From NCBI GenBank assembly GCA_019054805.1, contig JAHQIY010000041.1, positions 186,001 through 250,000 on the forward strand: a stretch of DNA of 64,000 nucleotides, given 5' to 3'. The stretch's first letter is position 1. Every line of letters starts with the position of its first letter. The DNA is from Brachionus manjavacas. Taxonomy: Eukaryota; Rotifera; Eurotatoria; Ploima; Brachionidae. The translations under genes were made by a program, and so were the position numbers. The notes under the pieces were generated by a model. The model saw only the letters and a program-made list of their open reading frames with translations. It searched no databases and was not told the origin of the DNA. Below, in pieces: positions 33,801-42,249 of the stretch.

Positions 33801-36777
33801 AAAAAAATAATATAAGATAAATTGATAGGTATAGAGATTAATTTAGGCTAAAATTTTCTTCTTTTTTATATTTTTTAGCTTTAACTCATCAATTTTTAGC
33901 GATTAAAAAAAACTAGTTTTTAATTCGATACATTTTCGAATCATTTTGGTGACAAATATTTATAGCAAGCTAGCTTTTATTAATAATTAAAAATATTTAT
34001 TGCACTTAGTTCTTATTGTCTTCTTTTAAATTTATCTCATAGATGAAATTCCACTAAAGGCAATTTTTCAAATTTTATTGACTATCCTAATTTTACGAAT
34101 AAAAGCTAATTTTACAAAAAGATAAGTTAGTTTTAAATTAGGTCGTTATTGATAGCATCCAGGAATTAATTAACTATCTGAAAAAACTAAGAATGTACCA
34201 ACTGAACAGTCGATGGAGCTCTAGCAAGTGAAGTCGATTCTGAATTAGTAAATCAGTGAAAACGCTATTTAAAATTCTTTACAAAATTAATCATCAATTG
34301 TTGGCAAAAAATTTCTGGGTAGAAAAAAATATCTGAATTATCAATTGTGCAGTTCAATGTGATTGAAATATTTCAAATTATTTTATTATTTACAGTGTTT
34401 AAAAAGTGTTTTTTGTCAACAATGAAAATAAAAATCACACTTAAATGATCTCTTGAAAATGAACTAAAATACCTCGTAAATTAAATTAAATTTTATTACC
34501 AATATTACCAATTTTTTTTTCAAATATTTTAAAGAGACTTTTAATTTAAGAAAAAAATTACAATCAATCTTAACAAATTATCTTTATATTTTAAATAGTT
34601 TCTCACAATCACTCAGATAACAAATAAATAAATAAATACTTAACTCATCTTTTAATTTTTAATTTTTGACTTCATTTTATTTTATTTTATTTTTAACTTT
34701 AAATTTTTTTTCGAGTTTTTATTATTCTATTTCTATTCTTTAACAAAAAAGTAATAGTTTTTTGACAGAATGTAGTTATGGGCACGTCGGAGTCAAGGTG
34801 GAGAAGTATAACAAGTGGTGTGCCTCAAGGATCAGTATAAGGTCCCTTACTTTTCGTGGTATTTATATATCAATGACTTGCCAGACAAAATAAATAACAT
34901 AATGCAGATATACGCTGATGAAAGCAAGGTGATTTCAGAGGGGCATGAAATGTCACAATCAGAATTACAAGCAGATATAAATGAAATACATAATTGGTGC
35001 AAGAAGTGGTCAATGTCCTTAAACAGTAAGAAATGCAAAATCATGCATTTGAGGAAGAAGAACCCGAGAAACAAATTTTACATTCAACATGGAGAAGAAA
35101 AAGTATGGAATCGTAGGTTGAGAAAGATCTGGGTATTATGTTTTCAAGTGATGGAAAGCATAGTAAACAAGTAGAAGCGAAGGTATCTAAAGCTAACAAT
35201 GCTTTAGGTAGAATGAGGAAAACCTTCAAATTTTTTAATATAGAATTTTTTAAAAAGCTGTATCAGGCTTTCGTCAGAACGCATTTAGAATTCGCTTCGG
35301 CGGTATGGAATTCTATGACTAGAAGTGAAATTAATAAGGTGGAGGGAATACAGAAAAGGGCGACTAGGTGGTAATAGAATTAAAAGGATTAGAGTACGAA
35401 GATAGACTCAGGGAGCTTGGGTTTACAGATCTGGAAGCAAGAAGGAAAAGAAGGGACTTATTAGAAATATATAAGATAAGGAAAGGGTTCGAGAGGGTAG
35501 CTTTGGATCTTATCAGAGAGAATGAGGGAGTAAGTGAGGGGACAAGCAGAAGACACAATAGCCAAAAAACAAGGGAAAAGCAAGGTAATATCAGTTATCG
35601 AAGATTCGAAATAATCTCTGTGTCAGCTGGCTCAAAAAGATACTAGAAAATGAGTTAAGTTGGAAAAAAAGGAACCTGTTTTTTTTGTAAATCTGTACCG
35701 AGTCAATGCTCCTTCAGAATAAAAATGCATAAAAAAAATTAAAATAAAACAAAATGAAATAAAAAAAAAAAAGGATAACTAATTATAACTTATTATTAAG
35801 GTGATATTAGTTTGTCCTACTGAATTTGGTGATCGAGAATTAAAATTCTAACCTAATAATTTTTTATTTCTCTCCTGAAATGTTCATAATTCCCAAACAC
35901 CTTTCATTAATTAATTGACTTATCTAATTCAATTTTTTTCAACTTATTTTAATTTATTTTATTTATTATTTATTAAATAAAAAAGAGTAACAGGCGACAG
36001 TGAGCATTCAAGGAGACAAAGCGAAGTAAAATTATTAAAAAATATTTAAGTTACAGAAGCAAGAAAATTTGGATGAAGATTTTTTATAACATTAAAAAAA
36101 ATTGAATTTATAAATTTTGAATGATAAAGAAATAAATTTTAATAAACCCTTCTGGAAACACTAATGAGCACATAACAGGTCAGACCACTGAATTTTACCA
36201 AATTTTATTCTTAATTATTTTTGGATAAGATAAAATTAAGATAATTTTTTTGACCTCAAAGTCAAAATTGAATTTCAAAACAACAAAATTTGAGATTTAT
36301 AAATTCTTTGTTACTTTGATTTTGCACAATTGATAAAAAAATATCCTCTACATAATTTTTACAATTTTTTCTCTAACTTAATTATTTATTCCTTCTAATT
36401 CTTCATGAATTAAGCAGAGTTTTTCAATTTCGATCTCGATTCATGAGGAATTTCAATGAATAGTTATTCGATCCCAAATGAGATCGATTTAAGTAAAAGT
36501 AGATCTAATAAATTCATTCAAAAGTGAATATTAAGGTAAAGAGTGTTCTCTTAGTTGTTTTAAAATGTTGTTATTTATAAGGGCAAAATATTTTATAAAA
36601 TAAAATTCAATTTAAACAAAACAAATTAAAAATAAAGTAAATCTTCTCAAAGCAATTACCTGTAAAAAAATTACTTTCAGTTTTTTGAACCAAAAATTTC
36701 ACTTTAGGCTGATGCGGGTTGTCTGCTGCTTGCGAGGCAACACTAGTGCGATTCAAGTCTTCATTCGTGGCCATCAT
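15803..36777 (-). CDS. kcc: K-Cl cotransporter (SLC12A4-7 type), complete 13-exon gene
   Basis: Exons: 36777-36660, 30497-30421, 30362-30261, 30202-30053, 30002-29584, 25242-24911, 24854-24621, 21623-21056, 20997-20652, 20601-20513, 16871-16729, 16671-15949, 15894-15803. They sum to 3393 nt, 1130 residues, near the usual KCC length, and all phases agree. The protein moves K+ and Cl- together out of cells and controls volume and intracellular chloride. Residues 1-99 are the cytosolic N-terminus. TM1 begins near 105 ([14 protein letters not shown]), and [17 protein letters not shown] keeps the Tyr that binds K+. A Cys-rich extracellular loop with NET, NES and NHT sites lies at about 289-400. 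Next comes [19 protein letters not shown], then helices to about 655. The cytosolic C-terminus follows ([22 protein letters not shown]) and ends REVITIFS. The start is ATGATG at 36777, with an in-frame TAA 9 nt upstream. Eight introns are 50-58 nt and four are 3.0-6.2 kb, filled with mobile elements. Confidence 0.95.
15949..16671 (-). CDS. kcc: kcc exon 12 (distal C-terminus, regulatory)
   Basis: Contains [36 protein letters not shown] and [10 protein letters not shown]. Further on are TKDHS and [15 protein letters not shown]. The latter matches the vertebrate RRMHTAVRLNEV block, whose Thr is an inhibitory WNK-SPAK phosphosite; here that residue is Ser. Confidence 0.95.
16729..16871 (-). CDS. 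kcc: kcc exon 11
   Basis: Starts [19 protein letters not shown], matching the conserved GGLGGLQHN motif, and ends SSFV at GTAAGT. The following intron is 57 nt; reading through it puts an unrelated 18-residue insert in the protein. Confidence 0.95.
18253..18375. mobile_element. MITE family 'TAACGTAATC', copy 1
   Basis: Terminal inverted repeats of about 30 bp: left TAACGCAATTATCCGAATTA, right complement TAACGTAATCATCCGAATTG, each continuing into gtgacatgtc. The interior contains tagagtactcta. A second copy in opposite orientation lies at 39144-39280. TA or TTA target duplications are both possible, so Tc1/mariner and PIF/Harbinger remain candidates. Confidence 0.8.
19010..20143. mobile_element. 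Tc1-like non-autonomous element with about 200-bp terminal inverted repeats
   Basis: Both ends read TACAGTGCTGCTAC inward with the TA as target duplication (19008-19009 and 20144-20145), the start typical of Tc1 elements. The arms run about 205 bp (to 19217, and from about 19943) and are rich in ttacgtaaa and accgtaaa phrases. Inside is a second palindrome, 19205-19322 against 19443-19572, then about 360 bp without a partner. There is no transposase ORF. Confidence 0.8.
20513..20601 (-). CDS. kcc: kcc exon 10
   Basis: Twenty-nine codons ([14 protein letters not shown] through VEEGICH) that align with the vertebrate RRLMEAEKVKGF region. It ends at GTAAGT. Downstream lies the 3.6-kb intron that holds the palindrome nest. 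Confidence 0.9.
20652..20997 (-). CDS. kcc: kcc exon 9 (proximal cytosolic C-terminus)
   Basis: Starts [21 protein letters not shown] and includes [10 protein letters not shown] and SQLKAGKGL, as in all KCCs. It carries an insertion of about 30 residues relative to KCC2 between the latter two. The donor GTGAAT is non-consensus at position 3, but phase and alignment agree with it. Confidence 0.93.
21056..21623 (-). CDS. kcc: kcc exon 8 (TM7-TM12)
   Basis: Largest membrane exon: [40 protein letters not shown] and [13 protein letters not shown], ending YKYIEFKG. All are standard SLC12 blocks. The donor GTAGGA lies within the Gly codon before AEKEWGDG. Confidence 0.96.
21624..23920. other. kcc intron 7, upstream-side sequence
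   Basis: AT-rich intron with no exon or terminal repeat recognised apart from the MITE at 23921-24309. Confidence 0.5.
23921..24309. mobile_element. MITE in kcc intron 7
   Basis: Inverted ends: left GTCCAATTTGGGATCATGGG through gatcagtcaaatcatgccgg to tagatttttt (about 23921-23980). The right is its complement at about 24232-24309. The inner 50 bp match closely. The rest of the 390-bp element is AT-rich with no ORF. Family not identified. Confidence 0.7.
24621..24854 (-). CDS. kcc: kcc exon 7 (TM6)
   Basis: Contains [19 protein letters not shown], the most conserved segment of the family and part of the ion path, then [10 protein letters not shown]. The acceptor is TTTTAG; the donor GTAAAT splits a Tyr codon. 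Confidence 0.96.
24911..25242 (-). CDS. kcc: kcc exon 6 (extracellular loop)
   Basis: Residues 289-399: the long loop between TM5 and TM6 that marks KCCs. It starts ICVFNETRL and contains five cysteines (ICV, YCH, HCV, ICP, YCG). Three N-glycosylation sites are visible. It ends [12 protein letters not shown] at GTAAGA. Confidence 0.93.
25243..25967. other. kcc intron 5, 3' part, nothing certain
   Basis: AT-rich intron sequence. Around 25605-25640, ccagacttgtttttaaatc followed by acaagtcaagtcaatgactt resembles the repeat end near 8810-8860 in inverse orientation. Confidence 0.4.
25968..26690 (+). pseudogene. CR1-like LINE RT remnant, split by a pogo-like MITE
   Basis: Before the MITE the plus strand gives [10 protein letters not shown] and then [16 protein letters not shown], standard RT blocks. 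After it comes [11 protein letters not shown], then DDVPDG and [11 protein letters not shown] (the ADD box). Several stops and missing bases break the frame. The two parts are in register once 26107-26406 is set aside. It lies antisense in kcc intron 5. Confidence 0.75.
26107..26406. mobile_element. pogo/Tigger-like MITE inside a LINE remnant
   Basis: Ends are CAGTCAATCCTCGATAATCC on the left and, on the complement, GAGTCAAGCCTCGATAATCC on the right. The CAGTC..CCTCGATAAT pattern is typical of the pogo branch of Tc1/mariner. A TA follows on the right, while the left flank has TG. The 300-bp body holds no ORF. Confidence 0.78.
27301..27468. mobile_element. pogo/Tigger-like MITE, 168 bp
   Basis: Flanked by TA on both sides (27299-27300, 27469-27470). 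Left end CAGTCAACCCCCTTTAATCC, right complement CAGTCAACCCTCGTTAATTC, each followed by ggc. A short A-rich centre contains a small tandem repeat (attcttaaaa). No coding potential. Same superfamily as the element at 26107-26406 but a different subfamily. Confidence 0.85.
27744..28475. repeat. Perfect 131-bp inverted repeat (foldback) in kcc intron 5
   Basis: 27744-27874 and 28345-28475 are exact reverse complements as far as can be read by eye, including an aggccggcttgaacaccttt block near the outer ends. The 470-bp spacer is AT-rich and open in no frame. No target duplication or terminal motif known to me flanks the arms. Confidence 0.88.
28476..29583. other. kcc intron 5, 5' part, nothing recognised
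   Basis: AT-rich intron sequence between the inverted repeat and exon 5. Confidence 0.5.
29584..30002 (-). CDS. kcc: kcc exon 5 (TM2-TM5)
   Basis: Begins [15 protein letters not shown] and includes [17 protein letters not shown], with the transport-site Tyr retained and a Pro where vertebrate KCCs have Ser. It ends AFSPPNLP, split after two bases of the Pro codon at GTAAGA. Confidence 0.96.
30053..30202 (-). CDS. kcc: kcc exon 4 (TM1-TM2)
   Basis: Fifty codons with [19 protein letters not shown] and WIVGIAG, the highly conserved first membrane helix of cation-chloride cotransporters. It ends CCSC at a GTAAGT donor. Confidence 0.96.
30261..30362 (-). CDS. kcc: kcc exon 3
   Basis: Residues 66-99: [15 protein letters not shown] matches the vertebrate segment ending SSLLSSLANY, then a polar run. 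The exon is exactly 34 codons, with 58-nt introns on both sides. Confidence 0.9.
30421..30497 (-). CDS. kcc: kcc exon 2
   Basis: Residues 40-65 of the N-terminus, ending NNLELYE, which aligns with the NMALFEEE region of vertebrate KCCs. The acceptor CACTAG completes the Asp codon begun in exon 1; the donor is GTAATT. Confidence 0.88.
30498..33384. other. kcc intron 1, nothing recognised
   Basis: AT-rich; no coding run or repeat end stands out. Confidence 0.5.
33385..33495 (+). pseudogene. Short LINE remnant in kcc intron 1
   Basis: A single open run encodes [18 protein letters not shown], then after a few residues RWLGHVM. In LINEs with this pattern the two motifs (a KARIAKARAAF-type block and an RWLGHVLRM block) lie farther apart, so an internal deletion is likely. 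Only about 100 bp are recognisable. Confidence 0.5.
34750..35770 (+). mobile_element. CR1-like LINE, 5'-truncated, in kcc intron 1
   Basis: In order: [13 protein letters not shown] (then a stop where Leu is expected), a frame change, [19 protein letters not shown] (the YADD box with Glu replacing the second Asp), [16 protein letters not shown], a frame change, [27 protein letters not shown] and QKRATRW. A stop comes next, and after a further frame change the C-terminal region runs to about 35646. The 3' end has the A-type stem-loop at 35694-35722 and an A-rich tail to about 35770. It is dead: a catalytic Asp is lost and several breaks are present. It is antisense to kcc. Confidence 0.85.
35694..35725 (+). 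repeat. LINE 3' end module A (stem-loop), copy 1
   Basis: CTGTACCGAGTCAATGCTCC followed by ttcagaat. TCTG pairs with CAGA, and GAG with CTC, around a short loop. The same module is at 41370-41400 and, with an A-rich tail on the minus strand, at 42728-42756. Confidence 0.65.
35771..36659. other. kcc intron 1, 5' part
   Basis: AT-rich sequence up to exon 1; no feature recognised. A short gatctcgat / atgagatcgat inverted phrase occurs near 36443-36490. Confidence 0.4.
36660..36777 (-). CDS. kcc: kcc exon 1 (N-terminus)
   Basis: Encodes 39 residues of polar cytosolic N-terminus including HQPKVKFLV, ending one base into a codon at ACAG|GTAATT. An in-frame TAA lies 9 nt before the first ATG. It is separated from exon 2 by 6.2 kb. 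It has little homology of its own; assignment rests on the start codon, the donor and phase agreement with exon 2. Confidence 0.75.
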
Positions 36778-38719
36778 AGATTGTTATTATTTTTTCATAG
36801 ATATTTCTAAATAAAGACTCACTTTGTAAAATATTAAATTTTAAATTTTTTTTAAATTCACATTTGGTGAGATTGCGCACAGAAAATTATAGAAAAAAAT
36901 ATTCATAATTAAGTCGATCAAGCATCGATTTATTTAGGATGCATCCGGAATAGAATTATGAAACTACAGTATTTATGGAGTGGAGGCCTAAATAAACCTA
37001 AGCTTGAAGAAAATCTAAGAGGAAATAAATTTTATTTTCATAATGTTGGACCTTAGTGAAATTGATTTTTGTTGCTAATACAAAATTCTTTGAAGAGATC
37101 CCCGAGCATAAACTAGAATGTTTTAAACTGAGAGAAACTTTGTTAAGTCTCATTCGAGAACTAGTTTTACTAACTTTATTTCTAGTCGTTTTTGTTTTGC
37201 TTTAGGTACGCGCAAAACAAAAACTAGTTTATGGCATGTTTCTAAAGCAGTTCAATCTTGAAATTTAACTTCATCCTATTCAGACTGATATTGATACTGG
37301 CCCTTTCATTCATCATCAAAATTAACTAAATTATTCACAGATCATTTTATTTTTTGAACTTAAAAAAAATTATTCTTCTATTGAGGAATTGAACGGTCAT
37401 CTTAAACGCATCACTGCTAGTACCATTGGCATCAAATTAACATCTTGACAGCAACAGCACTAGAGCTCGAACAACTTTGCAGTAAAAAAGCTACTCTATG
37501 ATTGTTGTTTGATTAGAACAAAATATTTGATTCTTGCTGATCAATCACTCTAATTATTTCTATTAATGATAAACAAATATGAATAAAAAATGCTAAAAAG
37601 ATAAATTTTTTTTGAAATTTTTTCTTTGTATTTGCTCCAGTCCAAAAAGATGAGTTGGCTTCTTAGAGATTCTAATTTAATTATAGGAAAATTTTTTCGA
37701 ATGTGATATGAGTATATGCTTTTATTAATAGACCAAAAGAGATTTTCTTTTTTAAAAATTTAAATTGATTTTAATTAATTTTCATAACTAACTTGATGAC
37801 CGAGTTTTAAAAATGAAATTTGAAATGTTTATTTTCAAGCATTTAAAATTCAAATCATTTTTTGAAATCTTTGCAATTTAGACTTGGATTACAAAGGTTA
37901 ATGTCTTTGAAACCACCAAAAATCCTTTAGGTTTCATATGATGATTGATGTCCATGTATGAAAACAAGTACACAAAGTGAATGAGTCAAGAAAATGATCG
38001 CTTATTGAGAAAAAAATTTGAAGTTTTAAAAATTTTATTTTAATGTTAAACTGGAAAATTTTTGATTTGGAAAAAAAAGATGCTCTTTGAATGTGTACAC
38101 TTGATAATTGCAAAATAATAATAAATTATTAATAAACGAGTATTAAAATTTTAGCATGATAGTTTAACTTATTTAAGGAAACCATATCTTTTGGATTGAT
38201 TTATGAAAAATAAAAAATGGAACCTTTTAAAAGAGAAAAAAATTAATCATGCGATTTAGTGAAAAAACATTTTTAGATTTTTGAACAAATGCTCGCTTAT
38301 TTAAAAAAAATCACTGACTCCTTTTTGTGACTAATTTTTAAGGATTTAAAAAAATGCTCCTTACTCATGATTTTGGTTATGCTATTTAATTGAATGAGCG
38401 GTGGCAAATGCATCATCAATTTATTTTTGAAAAATCGAATTAAACAATTTTCTTTTGATTTGGAAAAATTAATTTTAAATAAAAATCAAAATGAATGAGA
38501 ATAAATAATAATAAATAATTTTTGAAAATCAATTATTTCAGGTGTTCTTATGCTCAATTTATTTTTGATTAACTCCAATTTGAATTTAAAAAAATTTTTC
38601 TTTTATTCGAATTCAATAGTTTGGTTTAAATGAAATGAATTGACGATCAATTATGATGATTGTACGAATTAAAATATTAGAATTTAATTTTTGAATGCGT
38701 CAATAATTATATCTATATA
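36778..38719. other. Region upstream of kcc; possible promoter, weak coding relic
   Basis: No other gene is seen in the nearly 2 kb upstream of the cotransporter start, so its promoter and 5' UTR should be here, but no core element can be named. A stretch at about 37250-37445 stays mostly open on the plus strand (for example YSSIEELNGHLKRITASTIG). It may be a transposon remnant; no family was recognised. Confidence 0.35.
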
Positions 38720-38864
38720 CTGATCTTTCGAATCTTTACAAAACTAACTATCGTCCTACTATGAGAAGTTGCTTTGGCAAGTTACATAAAAGTATTATTC
38801 CCACTAGAATATATAATTTTCTTGGGAACAATAAATATCTTATTCATGAGCAATCAGGATTTAG

Positions 38865-39067
38865 TAATAAAAGAATGTAGCAGTAAAAGGAAAAATTGCT
38901 TAAATTATTTATAATTCTCTCCTTTTTTTTTTATTTGAATTTCAAAATATTCCCTTTTTTTTCTTCCTTTTCTTTTTACTTATTTTTTTAAAAAAAATTT
39001 AAAAGTTTTTTTTTCTTAATTACGAACGTAAATAATAATAACATTTATATTTAATTTTTTTAGAGGG
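38865..39067. mobile_element. 203-bp insertion with 13-bp target duplication
   Basis: AATCAGGATTTAG occurs at 38852-38864 and again at 39068-39080. The first copy belongs to the LINE reading frame, and removing the 203 bp rejoins the RT sequence. The insert is pyrimidine-rich (T/C runs near 38920-38975) with no ORF or obvious terminal repeat. A 13-bp duplication suggests a LINE-mobilised sequence (SINE-like or truncated). Confidence 0.65.
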
Positions 39068-39143
39068 AATCAGGATTTAGAAAACGTAGACGCAATGCAG
39101 ATAATCTTTATTTTCTTTTTCAAATAGGTTGTAGAGTCTATTA

Positions 39144-39280
39144 GTAACGTAATCATCCGAGTTGAGTGACATGTCTTTAAAATAGAGTACTCTATTTTAG
39201 TGACACTCTGTTATAACATTAAATGATTCTATTCTATAGATTCTATAGTGACATGTCACTAAATTCGGATTATTACGTTA
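39144..39280. mobile_element. MITE family 'TAACGTAATC', copy 2, inside a LINE RT
   Basis: Terminal repeats and interior match the element at 18253-18375 in opposite orientation, with a few extra bases (attctattctatagattcta). Excising it joins gagtctatta to gaaagaaaaa and restores the LINE frame (VVES-I-RKKKVYCLYFDI). The target duplication is TA or TTA. Confidence 0.82.
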
Positions 39281-39372
39281 GAAAGAAAAAAGTATATTGT
39301 CTATATTTTGACATTTTTAAAGATTTTGAAAGAATTAAAAAATGAAAAATTAAAGAAGAATAATGAAAATGT

Positions 39373-40634
39373 ATGTCTAAAGGACTCTTAAATAAGCTCA
39401 AAGTAAAAAATGGCAAAATAAACACTTTTAGGATATTACCGAAAATTATTAAAATGAAGTGTGGGATAAGACCTAAAATAAATTTTATTGATCAACATCA
39501 AATCTATTTAATTTTATTGATATTTTGTTTAATTGTTAAAATAGTGATCCAATATTAAAGGATTCACAGGAACTTCTACAGATTTTTGAAAATCCAAAAT
39601 TCATCTGTAATAATCTTTATTTAAACTCCAGCGATTTTCAATCATTTAAAACAAATATTAAACCAGAACATAAAGTTAAAGATAAGATGATAGTGAATGA
39701 GATTTATAAAAACAAAGATTCTATTTTTGTTCTCAATTTAATTTGAATAAGTCAAATTTTTTATTTCAAATAAGTGTAATAAGCAAGAATGTAAAATTTT
39801 TCAATTTATCGAAAAAATTTTTTTGTAAAATTTTAAAAATATTCTCTCCCTATTTTATGTGATTCTAATTGTGATGCAACTAAAATAGCTTATAAAAAAA
39901 AGTGAAGAAATTGTACAGAATTTGACATTGGGGAATCGAAATGATCAGCTAGAAAAATGATTTTAGAACATTTATAGTCAATAAAAAAGTTAAACAAAAA
40001 TTCAAGAAAATCGCTCTGTAATTTTGAAAAATATATCGAAGTCTCAATTCATTTCAATTAACATGGTCACACTGATCAAGATTTTTCTCTATTAATATTT
40101 AAATCAAATAATTGATAATGATTCCTTTAAAAAATCAACTGAAGCAGACATTTCTATAGCTTTTGATAGATTTTGGCACGATGGATTAATTTACAAGCTA
40201 ATTAGAACTAATCTGCTTCCTTATCTTATTTTTTGGATAAGATCATTTCTGCATTTAAGATCTTTTAGAGTAAATGTAAATGGTCATCTAAATGATTAAA
40301 ACCCTACTAAAGCAGGAGTTCCACAAGGGTCATTAATTTCTACACTTCTTTTTAGCATTTTTATAAATGACATCCCAGAAAGAAATAAAACAAACATCGA
40401 ATATTCACTTCTTTTAGCAGATGATTTGGCTACATTTTTTATTTTCAAAAAGATAGGAAATCTTGAAAACATTATAAATAAGTACCTAAAAGAAATCGAA
40501 AGACGGCATTTCAAATGGAAAATGAAAATTTCTATTGAAAAGTCATGTTACATCTCTGAGAAAATAAAAACAAGAATTAAAATCAATCTTAACCTTAAAA
40601 TTAATTTAAAAAATTTTAATAATGAGGAAAAAAA
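39373..40634 (+). pseudogene. Jockey-like LINE (copy B), left arm of an inverted duplication
   Basis: The 39828-40634 part encodes AFDRFWHDGLIYKL, then AGVPQGSLISTLLFSIFIND, ADDLATFFIFKK and IERRHFKWKMKISIEKSC. A stop lies shortly before the AGVPQGS block, and more lie upstream. The segment 39373-39600 is a degenerate earlier part. Nearly the same sequence, with the same stop, is in reverse at 47430-48262 and 48815-49035. The copy stops abruptly at 40634 next to an oppositely oriented LINE. Confidence 0.82.
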
Positions 40635-40636
40635 GT

Positions 40637-41000
40637 GAACAATAGTGGACCAATCACTGACCCTTGTGGTACACCACTAAAAATCTCAACCTAATCCGAA
40701 AAAAATTTCACTTTGAACAACTCGTTGTCTTCTATTTTTCAAGAAAGCTTCAATCCATTTTAGTGTCAGACCATCAAAGCCATACTCTTTCAATTTAGCT
40801 ATTAGTCGTCTGTGCGGAACAGTATCAAATGCTTTCGCAAAATCTAGCAGAATTACATCAACAGGAATACTTTTGTCTAGACTCAATGAGATGAAATCTA
40901 GAGTTTCGAGAAGATTAGATGTACATGACTTTTTCTTGAAATTTTGCAATTTTGTGACCTTCATCATTGTAAAACGGGATAAAGTGAAATCTAATTATCG
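40637..41000 (-). pseudogene. CR1-like LINE RT fragment
   Basis: Minus strand reads KKSCTSNLLETLDFISLSLD, VDVILLDFAKAFDTVPHRRL, WIEAFLKNRRQRVVQ and, after a one-base frame change, [17 protein letters not shown]. It breaks at 40637, within the block where the plus-strand fragment at 46503 begins (shared gtgatt-gtccactattgttc). The fingers and part of the palm are well kept. Confidence 0.85.
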
Positions 41001-41369
41001 AGTACCTTCTTGTTTTGGCAATTTTTTGACATGTTCAAGTTTGGACAATTCACTATTTATTTCGATTCAAAGAGATTTGAAATAGTAAAGGCGAGTTTGA
41101 AGTTTACAATCCATTTTTTGTAAGTGTAGAAATTATAGGCAGCTTTAACTACTTTGAGTATACATTTGAGTTGCCTATAGATTGTTTTGTGATTAACAGG
41201 CTTTTCTTATTCTTTAAAATTCAGTTTTATTTAATTCTTAAAATTCAAGTTGAATTTTGTTTAGGTTCACCAGCAAACTTAAATACAAGTCTGCTAAGTC
41301 AAAAGTCGAATTTTATATCTGATCTCTGCCTAATTAAACAAATAACATTATTTTATTTATTCATTTGTT

Positions 41370-41415
41370 TTCTGTACCGAGCTAATGCTCCTTCAGATCA
41401 AAAAAAAAAAAATAT
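41370..41415. repeat. LINE 3' end module A, copy 2
   Basis: CTGTACCGAGCTAATGCTCC with ttcagatc and an oligo-A tract (41399-41411) on the right, and aaataac/ttatttattc phrases on the left. The stem-loop matches those at 35694 and 42728. The left side, read on the minus strand, has the same AATAAATAAA-type tail as the inserted Jockey-like LINE, so the element probably points to the minus strand. Confidence 0.6.
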
Positions 41416-41473
41416 TTAATAGTGGCTAATCTAATTATTTTTATTATGACAGTTAATCATCCTTGAATATTAG

Positions 41474-42076
41474 CACTAGAAGCACCAAAATTTTAAACTA
41501 CTAGAAACACCAAAACGAGTCAAAATGACTTGTTTTAATAGAATCTAATGAATAAAAAATGGATAATAGTTTATTATTTGGATAAATCTATTCATAACTT
41601 AATTTTAATTGAGTAAAAATAAAAATTTGGCTAAAAAAAAGTATCTTGCAAAAATTTTATCTTCTACTGAATTCATTCCTTTTTGAACCAATTTTTCGTC
41701 TTTCATGTAAAATACGCAAACTTTAATTTTTGCATTTTTTAAATTTGCTTATCTTCGTTCAAGTATTAGGATTTAAGTCAGTTTTTAAAGATTTGTATAC
41801 TTTTTATAAATATTTTTGACTCATCCATTGATTTTGTAGATAAATTCAAAATTTTAATTAAAAAACGAGTCAAAATGACTCTTTTTGGTGCTTCTAGTAG
41901 TATATACTTGATTTTGTACAAAGGAAATATTTTTTTTATTTGAATTTGGTTAATTTAGAAAGTTATTCTTATTTTTATGCTGAAAAAAAAAATGTGCTCA
42001 AATAGCAAAAATTGACTTAGATTTTAGCGGCCAAAAATCGAAAAAGAGTCATTTTGACTCGTTGGTGCTTCTAGTG
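41474..42076. mobile_element. piggyBac-like MITE with internal GAGTCA palindromes
   Basis: Ends are CACTAGAAGCACCAA and its complement TTGGTGCTTCTAGTG. The right flank is TTAA (42077-42080) and the left is TTAG (41470-41473), consistent with a TTAA target once mutated. The palindrome GAGTCA-rrr-TGACTC type (gagtcaaaatgactc) occurs at about 41516, 41868 and 42045. A second ggtgcttctagta unit near 41888 lies inside. The body is 603 bp with no ORF. Confidence 0.75.
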
Positions 42077-42249
42077 TTAATTAAATTCTATTGGAACCCA
42101 TTTTTCCATTACTTTTGTATTCTGTTTCAATTCATAAGCATCAATTTTCATATAATTCTATCTATAATTTTTATTTATAGCTAAAAAAGTTCTTCGAAAT
42201 CTAAAATAAAGCATCGAAATTGTGTCTTTGAAATCTAATTTGCCTTTTC

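Larger units (their letters stand above)
38720..39350 (+). pseudogene. Jockey-like LINE RT fragment (copy A) with two insertions
   Basis: Plus strand reads TNYRPTMRSCFGKL, RIYNFLGNN and IHEQSGF, then after a 203-bp insertion RKRRRNADNLYFL and VVES. After a 137-bp MITE it reads RKKKVYCLYFDI. These correspond in order to the RT fingers and palm of the copy at 42707-44356. It is truncated at both ends. Confidence 0.8.

Noticed and set aside
34750-35646. Functional reverse transcriptase gene in kcc intron 1
   Set aside because: The catalytic box has lost an Asp (ADES), a stop lies in the PQGSV block and there are several frame changes.
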